Below, one piece after another: positions 1 to 6,561 of a stretch of 7,441 bases of DNA. This stretch comes from an uncultured Gemmatimonadota bacterium (GTDB lineage: Bacteria; Gemmatimonadota; Gemmatimonadetes; Gemmatimonadales; GWC2-71-9). The stretch is from positions 1-7,441 of the forward strand of contig CAJVYZ010000127.1 in NCBI GenBank assembly GCA_913009915.1, in the 5' to 3' direction. The number at the start of each line of letters is the position of its first letter. Positions within the stretch are counted from its first letter, which is position 1. Under the pieces are notes generated by a model. The model did no database searches, had not been told where the DNA came from, and saw only the letters and a list, made by a program, of their open reading frames with translations. The position numbers were made by a program, and so were the translations under genes.

Positions 1-45
1 GGGAGATGATGGCGTATGTGTGTTTGTCTTTTTTGTTTTTTTTTT
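1..45. other. Non-genomic sequencing noise and T-rich tail before the adapter
   Basis: A T/G-rich low-complexity stretch ends in a T-run directly against the P7 oligo that starts at base 46. Read on the other strand, this is an A-rich run after the end of the adapter followed by junk, which is what an Illumina read gives when it runs past the end of its template. It is very unlikely to be genomic. Any open reading frame passing through it is spurious. Confidence 0.9.
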
Positions 46-111
46 CAAGCAGAAGACGGCATACGAGATATATCAGTGTGACTGGAGTTCAGACGTGTGC
101 TCTTCCGATCT
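46..111 (+). other. Illumina TruSeq P7/index/read-2 adapter left in the assembly
   Basis: Bases 46-69 match the 24-base P7 flow-cell oligo (begins CAAGCAGAAGACGG, ends ACGAGAT). Bases 70-77 are an 8-base index, ATATCAGT. Bases 78-111 match the 34-base TruSeq read-2 adapter (begins GTGACTGGAGTTC, ends CTCTTCCGATCT). The reverse complement of the index is ACTGATAT, which from memory is TruSeq LT index 25. The order and lengths are exact, so this is library adapter and not biology. The three forward frames through it give the peptides known from contaminated databases: one with SSRRRHTRYI and TCALPI, one with FFKQKTAYEI, and one ending MLFRS that is fused in frame to the following receptor. The last genuine base on this side is 112. 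Confidence 0.99.
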
Positions 112-906
112 CCCTTCAGCTTGTTCGACCTCGGTCGCGCCACGGTCGATCAGCTCTCGGGGCAGGGCCTCCCGCCGCCGCAGGCGATCCTTCCCACCGA
201 CCAGAGCCGGCCCCACACCCTTGCCGGCTCGTTCGCCCTGACGTTCCCCAACGACTGGAAGGCGGGTACGGGAGTGGCTTGGTTGGAGAACGTCGGCATG
301 TTTACCACGTTCCGCTTCGCCAGCGGTACCGCCTTCACCCGCTGTCCCGACAACGCCGACAACGCGTTTGCGTTTTCCGGAAGCGGCTGTGCCAACGGCC
401 AGATCGCAGGCGACCTCAACGGGGCACGACTGCCGATGCTCAAAGAATTTGACATGCGCGTGACCAAAGGCTTTGGCCTCGGTGGCGTCGACGTGACCGC
501 CTACGTCGATGTCCGGAATCTGTTCAACTTCACCAATACGTTATTCGTGTACTCGAGCACCAACGATGTGCGCAACGCCGAGGCCGTCGAGCAGCAGTGG
601 CTGTCCGATTTCAGGGGATTCGAGGGAGAGGCGCTGGCCAACGGAGCGTGGACGGCCGATGAAGCCATCGCCCTCCCTCCCGCCAACGGAGGCTGCCACG
701 ATTGGGTAGATCAGGCAACGCTCCCGGCCAGTCCCAGCTGTTTCTACCTGATCCGAGCCGAGCAGCGCTATGGCGATGGTGACCGGGTGTTCTCCAGCGC
801 CGAACAGCGGGCCGCCTCCGAGGCTCAATTCTTTTCAGGATTGGGTGTTGATGTCTTCAGGGGCCCAGGCCGGGACCTCCGCCTGGGGCTGGAGTTGAAC
901 TTCTAG
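112..906 (+). CDS. TonB-dependent outer-membrane receptor (Oar-like), C-terminal part only
   Basis: About 264 residues from the end of an outer-membrane beta-barrel receptor are visible. Such receptors import substrates, or act in surface display, using energy from TonB-ExbBD. The sequence has alternating, aromatic-rich strands: HTLAGSFALTFPNDWK, GMFTTFRFASGTAFTR, and FDMRVTKGF followed by VDVTAYVDVRNLFNF, a phrase typical of the last strands of Oar/carboxypeptidase-regulatory-like receptors. It ends LRLGLELNF, with the terminal Phe expected for BAM-dependent barrels. Two local cysteine pairs (TRCPD...SGCANG and GGCHDW...PSCFY) probably form disulfides in extracellular loops. The plug and most of the barrel are missing because the contig is cut by adapter at base 112. 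The GTG at 97 that opens this frame lies inside the adapter, so the MLFRS residues are artefactual. The stop (904-906) lies one base before the next gene, which suggests co-transcription. The substrate cannot be told. Confidence 0.85.
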   Translation, partial: PFSLFDLGRATVDQLSGQGLPPPQAILPTDQSRPHTLAGSFALTFPNDWKAGTGVAWLENVGMFTTFRFASGTAFTRCPDNADNAFAFSGSGCANGQIAGDLNGARLPMLKEFDMRVTKGFGLGGVDVTAYVDVRNLFNFTNTLFVYSSTNDVRNAEAVEQQWLSDFRGFEGEALANGAWTADEAIALPPANGGCHDWVDQATLPASPSCFYLIRAEQRYGDGDRVFSSAEQRAASEAQFFSGLGVDVFRGPGRDLRLGLELNF

Positions 907-907
907 C

Positions 908-3900
908 ATGCGGCCGACACCGAACAGATCCCGTTTCGTTACCGGAAGTATCAGGAGCGCCTGCCTGATTGCGCTCGCGGCTGCCGGGGCCACGGATGGT
1001 GCGGCTGAGCCGGACCCGAGGGCGCGCCGGGGGTTCCAGTTGTTTGCCAAACCTCTCGGCGCTCTCACCATCAACCGTGTGTACTGTGGCATCGACACCA
1101 GAGGCAATATCTGCACAGACACCACCGCGTCGAGGGGGGCGTTGGGGGGCGGTTTTTGGCCCAGAGGAACCGCCAACCAGTATGTCTTCAACTCCGGTCT
1201 CCAATTGGCTGGTGTGATTGGGGACGACGGTGGCCCCTGGGCGGGGGACACCACGGGTGCCTGGTTCTTCGACGCCGTCGGGGGCCAATCTAGCGGCCGT
1301 GAGGTGCGGCAGCTCTACAACGTCGCAGACCCCAATGATCGGGTCGCGTGGCCGGCGGCGGCCCGGGTACCGTGCAACCAGCTGATCACCAGAACGTGCA
1401 CCGACCCCGCGCTCGGCGGCGCCGTGCGAGACGCCGTGGCCGATATCTACAGCCCGCTGCTGCAGGGGCGGTCCAGTGCGTCTCAGGGTGACGTTTGGTT
1501 CGTGGCCTGGGAAGGGGATCCCGCCCGCAATCCCGGTAGTCGTCTGCACCCACTCGGGGTGGTGGTCGAAACCCGTGGGTTGGGCTGGAATTACCCCAAG
1601 GGCAACGAAGACATCGTCTACTTCGTTACCACGTTCTACAACGTGACCGCCATGACCAATGCTGCGTGTGGTGGGTGCTATGACGGTGTACGTCCCGCCA
1701 TGCGCGAAATTCTTTTGGAGCAGGCCAAGGAATTCCATGCTCTCAACAACGCCGGCTTCGGGATAGCTCTCCCCGAAGGGGGCTACACCATCGATCCGTT
1801 GTTTGCGGCCTACTCCGCCGACATGGATGTTGCCGACGGCCTAAACAACTATGCGTCGGTGAACCTGCCTTTTGCCTTGGGAACCACCTATAACCCCTCC
1901 TTTGGGGAGGCTTCCGGGTGGACCTTCGACCCCGGCATCTTTGAGGATCCGTTCTTCAAGGGAACCGGTTTTGCGGGAATAAAGTACCTCAAGAGTCCCA
2001 CGGGCCCGGGTGAGATACAGTTGTTCGCCACCCCTACCAACCCTGGATTCGCGGACATCTTCACGGATGCGTTGGGATCAACCCAATTGTTTCGCTACCT
2101 GTCAGGGAGCCTCAGTACGCTCCTCGGGGATGACGCGTGCAACACCGGCGATCCTCGGCAGACGCACATCTGCTTCATTTGGCAGGGTGGCACTACGGAT
2201 ATGCGGTTCTTCCAGTCTTCAACACCGCTGTCGTTGCCCCCGGGCGCCTTTCAGTCGATCGTGGTGGCCTACATTTTTGCCCCGCCTGTCGCCGGAGTGT
2301 GCACGCCGCCGTGCAACATCCTCCCGGGCGACGTCCTGGCCGTCACCGACCCGACCAAGGCGGGCGATCCGGCTCAGGTTCCCGATGAGCAAAAGCTTGA
2401 GGGATACATCGGCTGGTCCGACATCAACGGCAACGGGGTGGTGGAGCAGGACGAATTCGACGTGGTGCCGGGATCGTTGTTGGGCAAGGCGTTGACGGCG
2501 CAAGCGGTGTTCGATGCCAAGTTCTTGCTGCCGTTCTCGCCGGACCCACCCGACTTCTTCCTGATTCCGGGTGGTGACCAGGTGACCGTCATGTGGCGGC
2601 CATCCCCAAGCGAGACGGACGGGGATCCGTATTTTCAAATCGCCGCGCAGGCACAAGTCGGCGGTGTGATCAACCCGCTGTACGACCCCAACTTCCGGCA
2701 GTTCGACGTGGAAGGGTACCGCATCTACCGTGGCCGGGTGAGCACGCCCAGCGCCTTGACGTTGATCGCCCAGTTCGACTACGCCGGGACGGTCATTCAG
2801 GATTATGGCGGCCAGGTGAATCCGACGCCCGTATGCGCCCCGGAGTTGGGCATGGTCGCCAATTGCCCGGCACCCTACGTGCTTGCCGAATTCCAACCGG
2901 GCATCCAGCGAACCATCAGCGCCGCCGTGCAACTGAACCAGTCGGGCAGCATGCTGGCCCAGGTTCGGTTCGGCGAACGGGTGCCCCTGGCCGACGGGTC
3001 CGCTCTGGTCTTGGTGGCCGATACCGCCATCGTCGGCAGCGGCGGGTCGTGTGCGCCCAACGTGTGCCCTCCGCTGGAGGACAATGGTGTGCCGTTCGTC
3101 TTCGTCGATGAGAATGTGCGCAATAACTTCCGCTATTTCTACGCCGTGACGGCGTTCGACCTAAATTCGTGGCAATCAGGGCCCACAAACCTCGAGTCGG
3201 CGCGGATTGTCAAGGCGGTGGTGCCGACCAAGCCGGCGACCAACTACCAGCTTGACGCCTCGATCACCTCAAGGACGATAGTGGGGCGGGGTGTGGTGCT
3301 AGACCACACGGCGCCACTCCCGACGCTCGACCCGGCGACGGGCATGTTCAGCGGGGGCATGCCTCCGGCTGACGGTTGGGACATCAAGTTCGGCGATTTC
3401 GTGGGCCAGATGTTGTCTGGTTCGGGGTCGTTCAGCGCCCGGCTGGACTCGGTTCAGCAGGGCAACCCGGTGGATGACGGTAGGCCCAACGTGTTCTTCT
3501 TCAGCGGGCTTTCCGCCGGCTCGCCGCCGGTGATTTTCACACTGACTGCCGGTCAGGCGCTAAGCGGCACCGGGCAGACGTGGGAGTCGTTGACGTTCCC
3601 GGCGACGGCGATCGACAACGAGCTGGCGTCACGCTTCGGCGGCGATAACACGTACTCGCTGCAGGGGCAGGCGTCGATCACCCAACCGGGTGTGTACCAG
3701 ACCAACGGTACCTGGCGGGGAGCGGCCTTTGGCAACTCATCGGCCGGTGCCGACTTGGCTGGTCAATGGTTCGACGGGCCGCGCTGGTTCGACGGCGATC
3801 CGCGGGCCGGAGCCAACGAGACGTTCGCCTACCCAACCCAGGGCAACTGTCCCAACAACTGCAACTGGGTGAACGCCACCAACGCGGGCTCGTTGTCGGG

Positions 3901-4903
3901 GGTGAACAACGTGCACCACCCGATGCACTACATGTCGCAGAACTTCCACTGGCGGGCCGTGGCCTGGGCCAATTCCGGCGCGGCGCGGGCGGCTGACGTG
4001 AGCGTGTTCTGGGGCGCCAACGGCACGGTGGACTCGGTGATCGACGTAACCCACAACGTGGACGTGCCGTTCCGGACGGACGCGCAGGGGAGCTGGGGCT
4101 TCCTGACCTTCGGAACCCAGTCGTCGGAGACGGGGAGCAACGATCAGGACCCGTCGATCCTGACCATGGGGGACGTGGCCTGTGTGGCGCCGTTGACGGA
4201 TGCCATTGTGGCCTTCAGCGCGTTCCCCGGGTGTCTCGGGACATCGAACCCGATCCTGCTGGTGAACACGGCCTCGATCGGGCCGATGGGGATGGGGGTC
4301 AACGGAAGCAGCTGGGAGAGCGCGTCAAACTACTCCACGGTGGTGACGACCGGGTTCATGATGTACATCGTCGGCAACTGGTTCGCCTTCGACATGGCGA
4401 CGCTGCCGGCGGCGGGTAGCATCTGGACCATGCGTGACTACATGGGCGCCATCTTTGGTGGAGAGGGCCGGGACGCCGGCGGCAACCCGGTCGACGTGCT
4501 CGGGCCCTATTCGTTCGAGGCACAGACGCGGCCGATGACCGCGGTGGGGGTGGAGATGCGGGTGTTGTTCGATGTGGTCAATCAGGTAAACTCAGCGACC
4601 GCCGACGACCTCTCCAACGTGCACCCGGTGCCTGATCCGTTCTACTTCCGCTCGGATTTCGACGAGCCGGAGGTCATCCGCTTCATCAACCTGCCGCAAC
4701 AGGCCATCATCCGCATCTACTCGGCCAGCGGCGTGCTGGTGACCCTGCTGGAGCACGCCTCCACCACCTTCGGCGGCGAGGCGGAGTGGAATGTCCGCAA
4801 CCGCGGCGGCACACGCGTCGCGCCCGGAGTGTATTTCTATCACATAGAATCAAACGAAGCACGCCACGTCGGACGCATGCTGGTGGTGAGCGAGCGACGA
4901 TAG
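908..4903 (+). CDS. Large secreted protein with EF-hand loop, FN3-like domain and FlgD/T9SS-like C-terminal Ig domain
   Basis: This 1331-residue exported protein has no function I can name. ATG 908 is supported by a signal peptide: an Arg-rich n-region, hydrophobic core SACLIALAAAGA (17-28), and cleavage near A28 or A33. A weak GGAG lies at 891-894. The N-terminal part (34-470) includes GWNYPKGNEDIVYF near 226-239. D505-E516 is a canonical EF-hand loop (DINGNGVVEQDE), probably binding calcium. Residues 555-775 look like an FN3 fold (VTVMW at 559, VEGYRIYRG at 601, FRYFYAVTAFD at 741), but with about 130 residues between the last two motifs, so it carries an insertion. WFDGPRWFDGDP (954) and VDSVIDVTHNV (1041) mark a further region that, from memory, resembles Gemmatimonadota exported proteins. 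Residues 1237-1331 match the FlgD-Ig/T9SS type A pattern: VPDPF, a central RIYSASGVLVTLL, EWNVRNRGG, VAPGVYFYHI, and GRMLVV. All 18 cysteines after the signal peptide fall in nine short-range pairs. It is probably co-expressed with the upstream receptor. Export, operon and calcium binding are inferences. Confidence 0.85.
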   Translation: MRPTPNRSRFVTGSIRSACLIALAAAGATDGAAEPDPRARRGFQLFAKPLGALTINRVYCGIDTRGNICTDTTASRGALGGGFWPRGTANQYVFNSGLQLAGVIGDDGGPWAGDTTGAWFFDAVGGQSSGREVRQLYNVADPNDRVAWPAAARVPCNQLITRTCTDPALGGAVRDAVADIYSPLLQGRSSASQGDVWFVAWEGDPARNPGSRLHPLGVVVETRGLGWNYPKGNEDIVYFVTTFYNVTAMTNAACGGCYDGVRPAMREILLEQAKEFHALNNAGFGIALPEGGYTIDPLFAAYSADMDVADGLNNYASVNLPFALGTTYNPSFGEASGWTFDPGIFEDPFFKGTGFAGIKYLKSPTGPGEIQLFATPTNPGFADIFTDALGSTQLFRYLSGSLSTLLGDDACNTGDPRQTHICFIWQGGTTDMRFFQSSTPLSLPPGAFQSIVVAYIFAPPVAGVCTPPCNILPGDVLAVTDPTKAGDPAQVPDEQKLEGYIGWSDINGNGVVEQDEFDVVPGSLLGKALTAQAVFDAKFLLPFSPDPPDFFLIPGGDQVTVMWRPSPSETDGDPYFQIAAQAQVGGVINPLYDPNFRQFDVEGYRIYRGRVSTPSALTLIAQFDYAGTVIQDYGGQVNPTPVCAPELGMVANCPAPYVLAEFQPGIQRTISAAVQLNQSGSMLAQVRFGERVPLADGSALVLVADTAIVGSGGSCAPNVCPPLEDNGVPFVFVDENVRNNFRYFYAVTAFDLNSWQSGPTNLESARIVKAVVPTKPATNYQLDASITSRTIVGRGVVLDHTAPLPTLDPATGMFSGGMPPADGWDIKFGDFVGQMLSGSGSFSARLDSVQQGNPVDDGRPNVFFFSGLSAGSPPVIFTLTAGQALSGTGQTWESLTFPATAIDNELASRFGGDNTYSLQGQASITQPGVYQTNGTWRGAAFGNSSAGADLAGQWFDGPRWFDGDPRAGANETFAYPTQGNCPNNCNWVNATNAGSLSGVNNVHHPMHYMSQNFHWRAVAWANSGAARAADVSVFWGANGTVDSVIDVTHNVDVPFRTDAQGSWGFLTFGTQSSETGSNDQDPSILTMGDVACVAPLTDAIVAFSAFPGCLGTSNPILLVNTASIGPMGMGVNGSSWESASNYSTVVTTGFMMYIVGNWFAFDMATLPAAGSIWTMRDYMGAIFGGEGRDAGGNPVDVLGPYSFEAQTRPMTAVGVEMRVLFDVVNQVNSATADDLSNVHPVPDPFYFRSDFDEPEVIRFINLPQQAIIRIYSASGVLVTLLEHASTTFGGEAEWNVRNRGGTRVAPGVYFYHIESNEARHVGRMLVVSERR
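2420..2455 (+). other. EF-hand/dockerin-type calcium-binding loop inside the large secreted protein
   Basis: The encoded 12-residue loop DINGNGVVEQDE has D at position 1, N at 3, N at 5, G at 6, V at 8 and E at 12, the canonical EF-hand ligand pattern, followed by Phe. Only one loop is visible. Single loops of this kind are common in extracellular bacterial proteins, where they usually stabilise the fold. Confidence 0.75.
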
Positions 4904-4936
4904 GGTCTGCGGAGCAGGTAGGCGCAGCAGGTGACA

Positions 4937-5019
4937 GGTGGCTAGTGGCTAGCTTCTGATTGGCAAGAGGTCTCTTACAACCTTCCTCCACTGTACCCAG
5001 CCACTAGCTACCAGCCACC
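4937..5019. repeat. GC-rich heptad inverted repeat upstream of the MATE gene
   Basis: The left arm 4937-4952 (GGTGGCTAGTGGCTAG) pairs with the right arm 5004-5019 (CTAGCTACCAGCCACC) at 14 of 16 positions, and one of the two mismatches is a G-U wobble. The arms enclose a 51-base loop. The left arm contains a perfect tandem heptamer, TGGCTAG twice (4939-4952). The right side is three heptamers in a row: AGCCACT (4999-5005), AGCTACC (5006-5012) and AGCCACC (5013-5019). The unit AGTGGCT (4944-4950) is the exact complement of AGCCACT. A short outer extension, GGTG 4930-4933 with CACC 5024-5027, is possible. It sits between same-strand genes, and its right edge is 15-25 bases before the MATE start. 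There is no U-tract after it, so it is not a canonical terminator. It resembles a dispersed intergenic repeat. Confidence 0.7.
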
Positions 5020-5042
5020 AGCCCACCAACTATCTTCCCCCG

Positions 5043-6434
5043 ATGTCCCTCTCCTGGTCCCACTACCGGCCCACACGGGTCGACGTCCGGGAGCTTCTCA
5101 GCCTGGCGATTCCCATCGTCCTGATTCAGGTCGGGATGATGTTGCTGGGCGTCGTCGACACCATCATGGTGGGCCACGTCTCCGCCGCGGCCCTGGCGGC
5201 GGTGGCCCTCGGCAACCTCTACACTTTCGGTCTATCCATCTTCGGGCTCGGGGTGTTGCTGTCCCTCGATCCCATCGTGGCGCAGGCACTCGGTGCCAAA
5301 GACGAGGTCGCCGTCTCGCGCGCTCTGCAACGCGGTCTGCTGATTTCGCTGGTCCTGACGGTGCCGACGTCCCTGGTACTCCTCACCGTGGATCCCGTGC
5401 TGACGCTGGTACGGCAACCGGCCGAGGTCGTCCCGTTCGCGGCCGGCTACGTCTATCGGGTCCTGCCGGGGGTGTGGCCCTTCTTCGCCTTCGTAGTGTT
5501 CCGCCAAACGCTTCAGGCTCACCACCGAACCAGCCCGATCATGGTGACGATCGTGGTGGCCAACCTGATCAACGTCGGCCTCAACTACGCCTGGATCTTC
5601 GGCCACTTCGGCTTCCCGGCCATGGGCGTCCTGGGCTCCGCCTGGGCCACGATGGTCAGCCGTTGGCTCATGGCGGGAATGCTTCTGGTGCTCGGCTGGC
5701 GCTACCTGCACCCCTACCTCCGGCGGCTCGCGCCCCAGGTGTTCGATGTTGCGGCCATCGGGCGCATGCTGCGCCTAGGGGCACCCATCGGAACTCAGAT
5801 GCTGCTCGAGTGGGGTGCGTTCGGCACCGTGGCCCTCCTCATGGGCTGGCTTGGTACCGTGCAGGTGGCGGCCCATCAGGTGGCCATCAACCTCGCCTCG
5901 CTCACCTTCATGGTACCCCTAGGCGTGTCGTCCGCGGCGGCCGTCGTGGTGGGCCATGCCGTGGGCCGGGACGATCCCGACGGCGTGCGCCGCTCGTCCT
6001 TCGCCGCCTTGATGGTCGGGGCAGGGTTCATGTCACTGACCGCCATCATCTTCTTCAGCATCCCCGGGTTGCTCGCCGGCATGTACACCACCGATCCCGG
6101 CGTGCTCCAGTTGGCGGTGTTGCTCCTCCCCATCGCCGGCGTGTTCCAGGTGTTCGACGGGATCCAGGTGGTATCGGTCGGTCTGCTGCGCGGCCTGGGC
6201 GATACCAGGATTCCCATGCTGACCAGCATTCTGGGGTTTTGGTGTCTGGGGATACCGGTCAGTTTGTGGTTGGCTTTCGGCCGCGACATGGGCGCCGTCG
6301 GCTTGTGGTGGGGCCTGGTGGTGGGCCTGGCGGCAGTGGCGGTGTTCTTGGTGATCCGTATCAAACACCGAGAAGAACGAGACTTGGCTCGGATCATCAT
6401 CGACGAGCGGGCGGAAGAATGTCAGGAATATTGA
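5043..6434 (+). CDS. MATE-family multidrug/cation efflux transporter, NorM type
   Basis: This is a complete 463-residue inner-membrane antiporter, close to the usual 440-460 of the family. It would expel cationic or drug-like compounds in exchange for Na+ or H+. About 12 hydrophobic segments can be drawn, roughly at 17-38, 50-75, 97-117, 133-155, 165-187, 194-218, 239-268, 278-303, 319-342, 355-380, 388-412 and 417-441. Family motifs are present: PIVLIQVGMMLLGVVDTIMVGH (as P24 to H45), DPIVAQALGA (76-85), VAAHQVAINLASLTFMVPLG (275-294) and GLLRGLGDT. Alignment by eye to Vibrio NorM puts D39, E256 (LLEWG) and D372 (VFDGIQ) at its D36, E255 and D371, the known ion-coupling residues, so a Na+-coupled mechanism is plausible. 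ATG 5043 is the only reasonable start, but no Shine-Dalgarno is visible; the upstream bases are C/T-rich and follow a repeat arm. The C-terminal QEY-stop is encoded inside an AT-rich repeat. The substrate is unknown. Confidence 0.95.
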   Translation: MSLSWSHYRPTRVDVRELLSLAIPIVLIQVGMMLLGVVDTIMVGHVSAAALAAVALGNLYTFGLSIFGLGVLLSLDPIVAQALGAKDEVAVSRALQRGLLISLVLTVPTSLVLLTVDPVLTLVRQPAEVVPFAAGYVYRVLPGVWPFFAFVVFRQTLQAHHRTSPIMVTIVVANLINVGLNYAWIFGHFGFPAMGVLGSAWATMVSRWLMAGMLLVLGWRYLHPYLRRLAPQVFDVAAIGRMLRLGAPIGTQMLLEWGAFGTVALLMGWLGTVQVAAHQVAINLASLTFMVPLGVSSAAAVVVGHAVGRDDPDGVRRSSFAALMVGAGFMSLTAIIFFSIPGLLAGMYTTDPGVLQLAVLLLPIAGVFQVFDGIQVVSVGLLRGLGDTRIPMLTSILGFWCLGIPVSLWLAFGRDMGAVGLWWGLVVGLAAVAVFLVIRIKHREERDLARIIIDERAEECQEY

Positions 6435-6452
6435 ATGCCACGAATATTGAAT
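6426..6452. repeat. Direct repeat overlapping the MATE stop codon
   Basis: GAATATTGAAT occurs at 6426-6436 and again at 6442-6452, separated by five bases. The first copy encodes the last residues EY and the TGA stop of the MATE gene (6432-6434). The second copy begins the left arm of the larger AT-rich inverted repeat. The repeat has therefore probably replaced or trimmed the original end of the gene. Confidence 0.75.
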
Positions 6453-6531
6453 AATGAATAGTGAAGTGAATCATGAACTTCTACATTCACTTCATTATTC
6501 AGCATTCCTGGGATTCACTACTCAATATTCG
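6441..6531. repeat. AT-rich heptad inverted repeat between convergent genes
   Basis: The outer arms are a perfect 10-base match: CGAATATTGA (6441-6450) with TCAATATTCG (6522-6531). The inner arms TGAATAAT (6448-6455) with ATTATTCA (6494-6501), and GAAGTGAAT (6463-6471) with ATTCACTTC (6485-6493), give a 17-base-pair stem around a 13-base loop. A 7-base bulge on the left is exactly one repeat unit. The left arm reads as heptads ATTGAAT, AATGAAT, AGTGAAG. The unit AGTGAAT (6465-6471) appears complemented as ATTCACT at 6485-6491 and 6513-6519. The base composition is far more AT-rich than the flanking genes. It lies between the ends of two convergent genes and could act as a bidirectional transcription block, but it has no T-tract on either side typical of intrinsic terminators. 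Confidence 0.8.
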
Positions 6532-6561
6532 ATCTTGCGGCATGGCCCTCGACGAACGGGT

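Noticed and set aside
1..30. Fragment of the Illumina P5 oligo at the very start
   Set aside because: Only scattered similarity exists and no continuous match. It is best left as read-end noise.
97..111. GTG start for the receptor gene giving an N-terminal MLFRS
   Set aside because: These bases are the end of the TruSeq adapter. The real gene is truncated at 112 and its true start is not in the window.
6..452. Forward reading frame of 148 residues across the start of the window
   Set aside because: It runs through sequencing noise and adapter, then out of frame through the receptor gene, so it is an artefact.
950..970. Possible lipobox at C19 of the large secreted protein
   Set aside because: The residues before the cysteine are I-R-S-A, with a charged Arg, and the hydrophobic core follows the cysteine, so it does not fit a signal peptidase II site.
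4960..4990. Sigma-70-like promoter (TTGGCA at 4960) for the MATE gene
   Set aside because: No acceptable -10 element lies 16-18 bases downstream. The nearest candidate, TTACAA at 4975, is only 9 bases away.
6441..6531. Rho-independent terminator for the convergent genes
   Set aside because: The stem is AT-rich, bulged and not followed by a T-tract on either strand. It is better described as a repeat, although some termination effect cannot be excluded.
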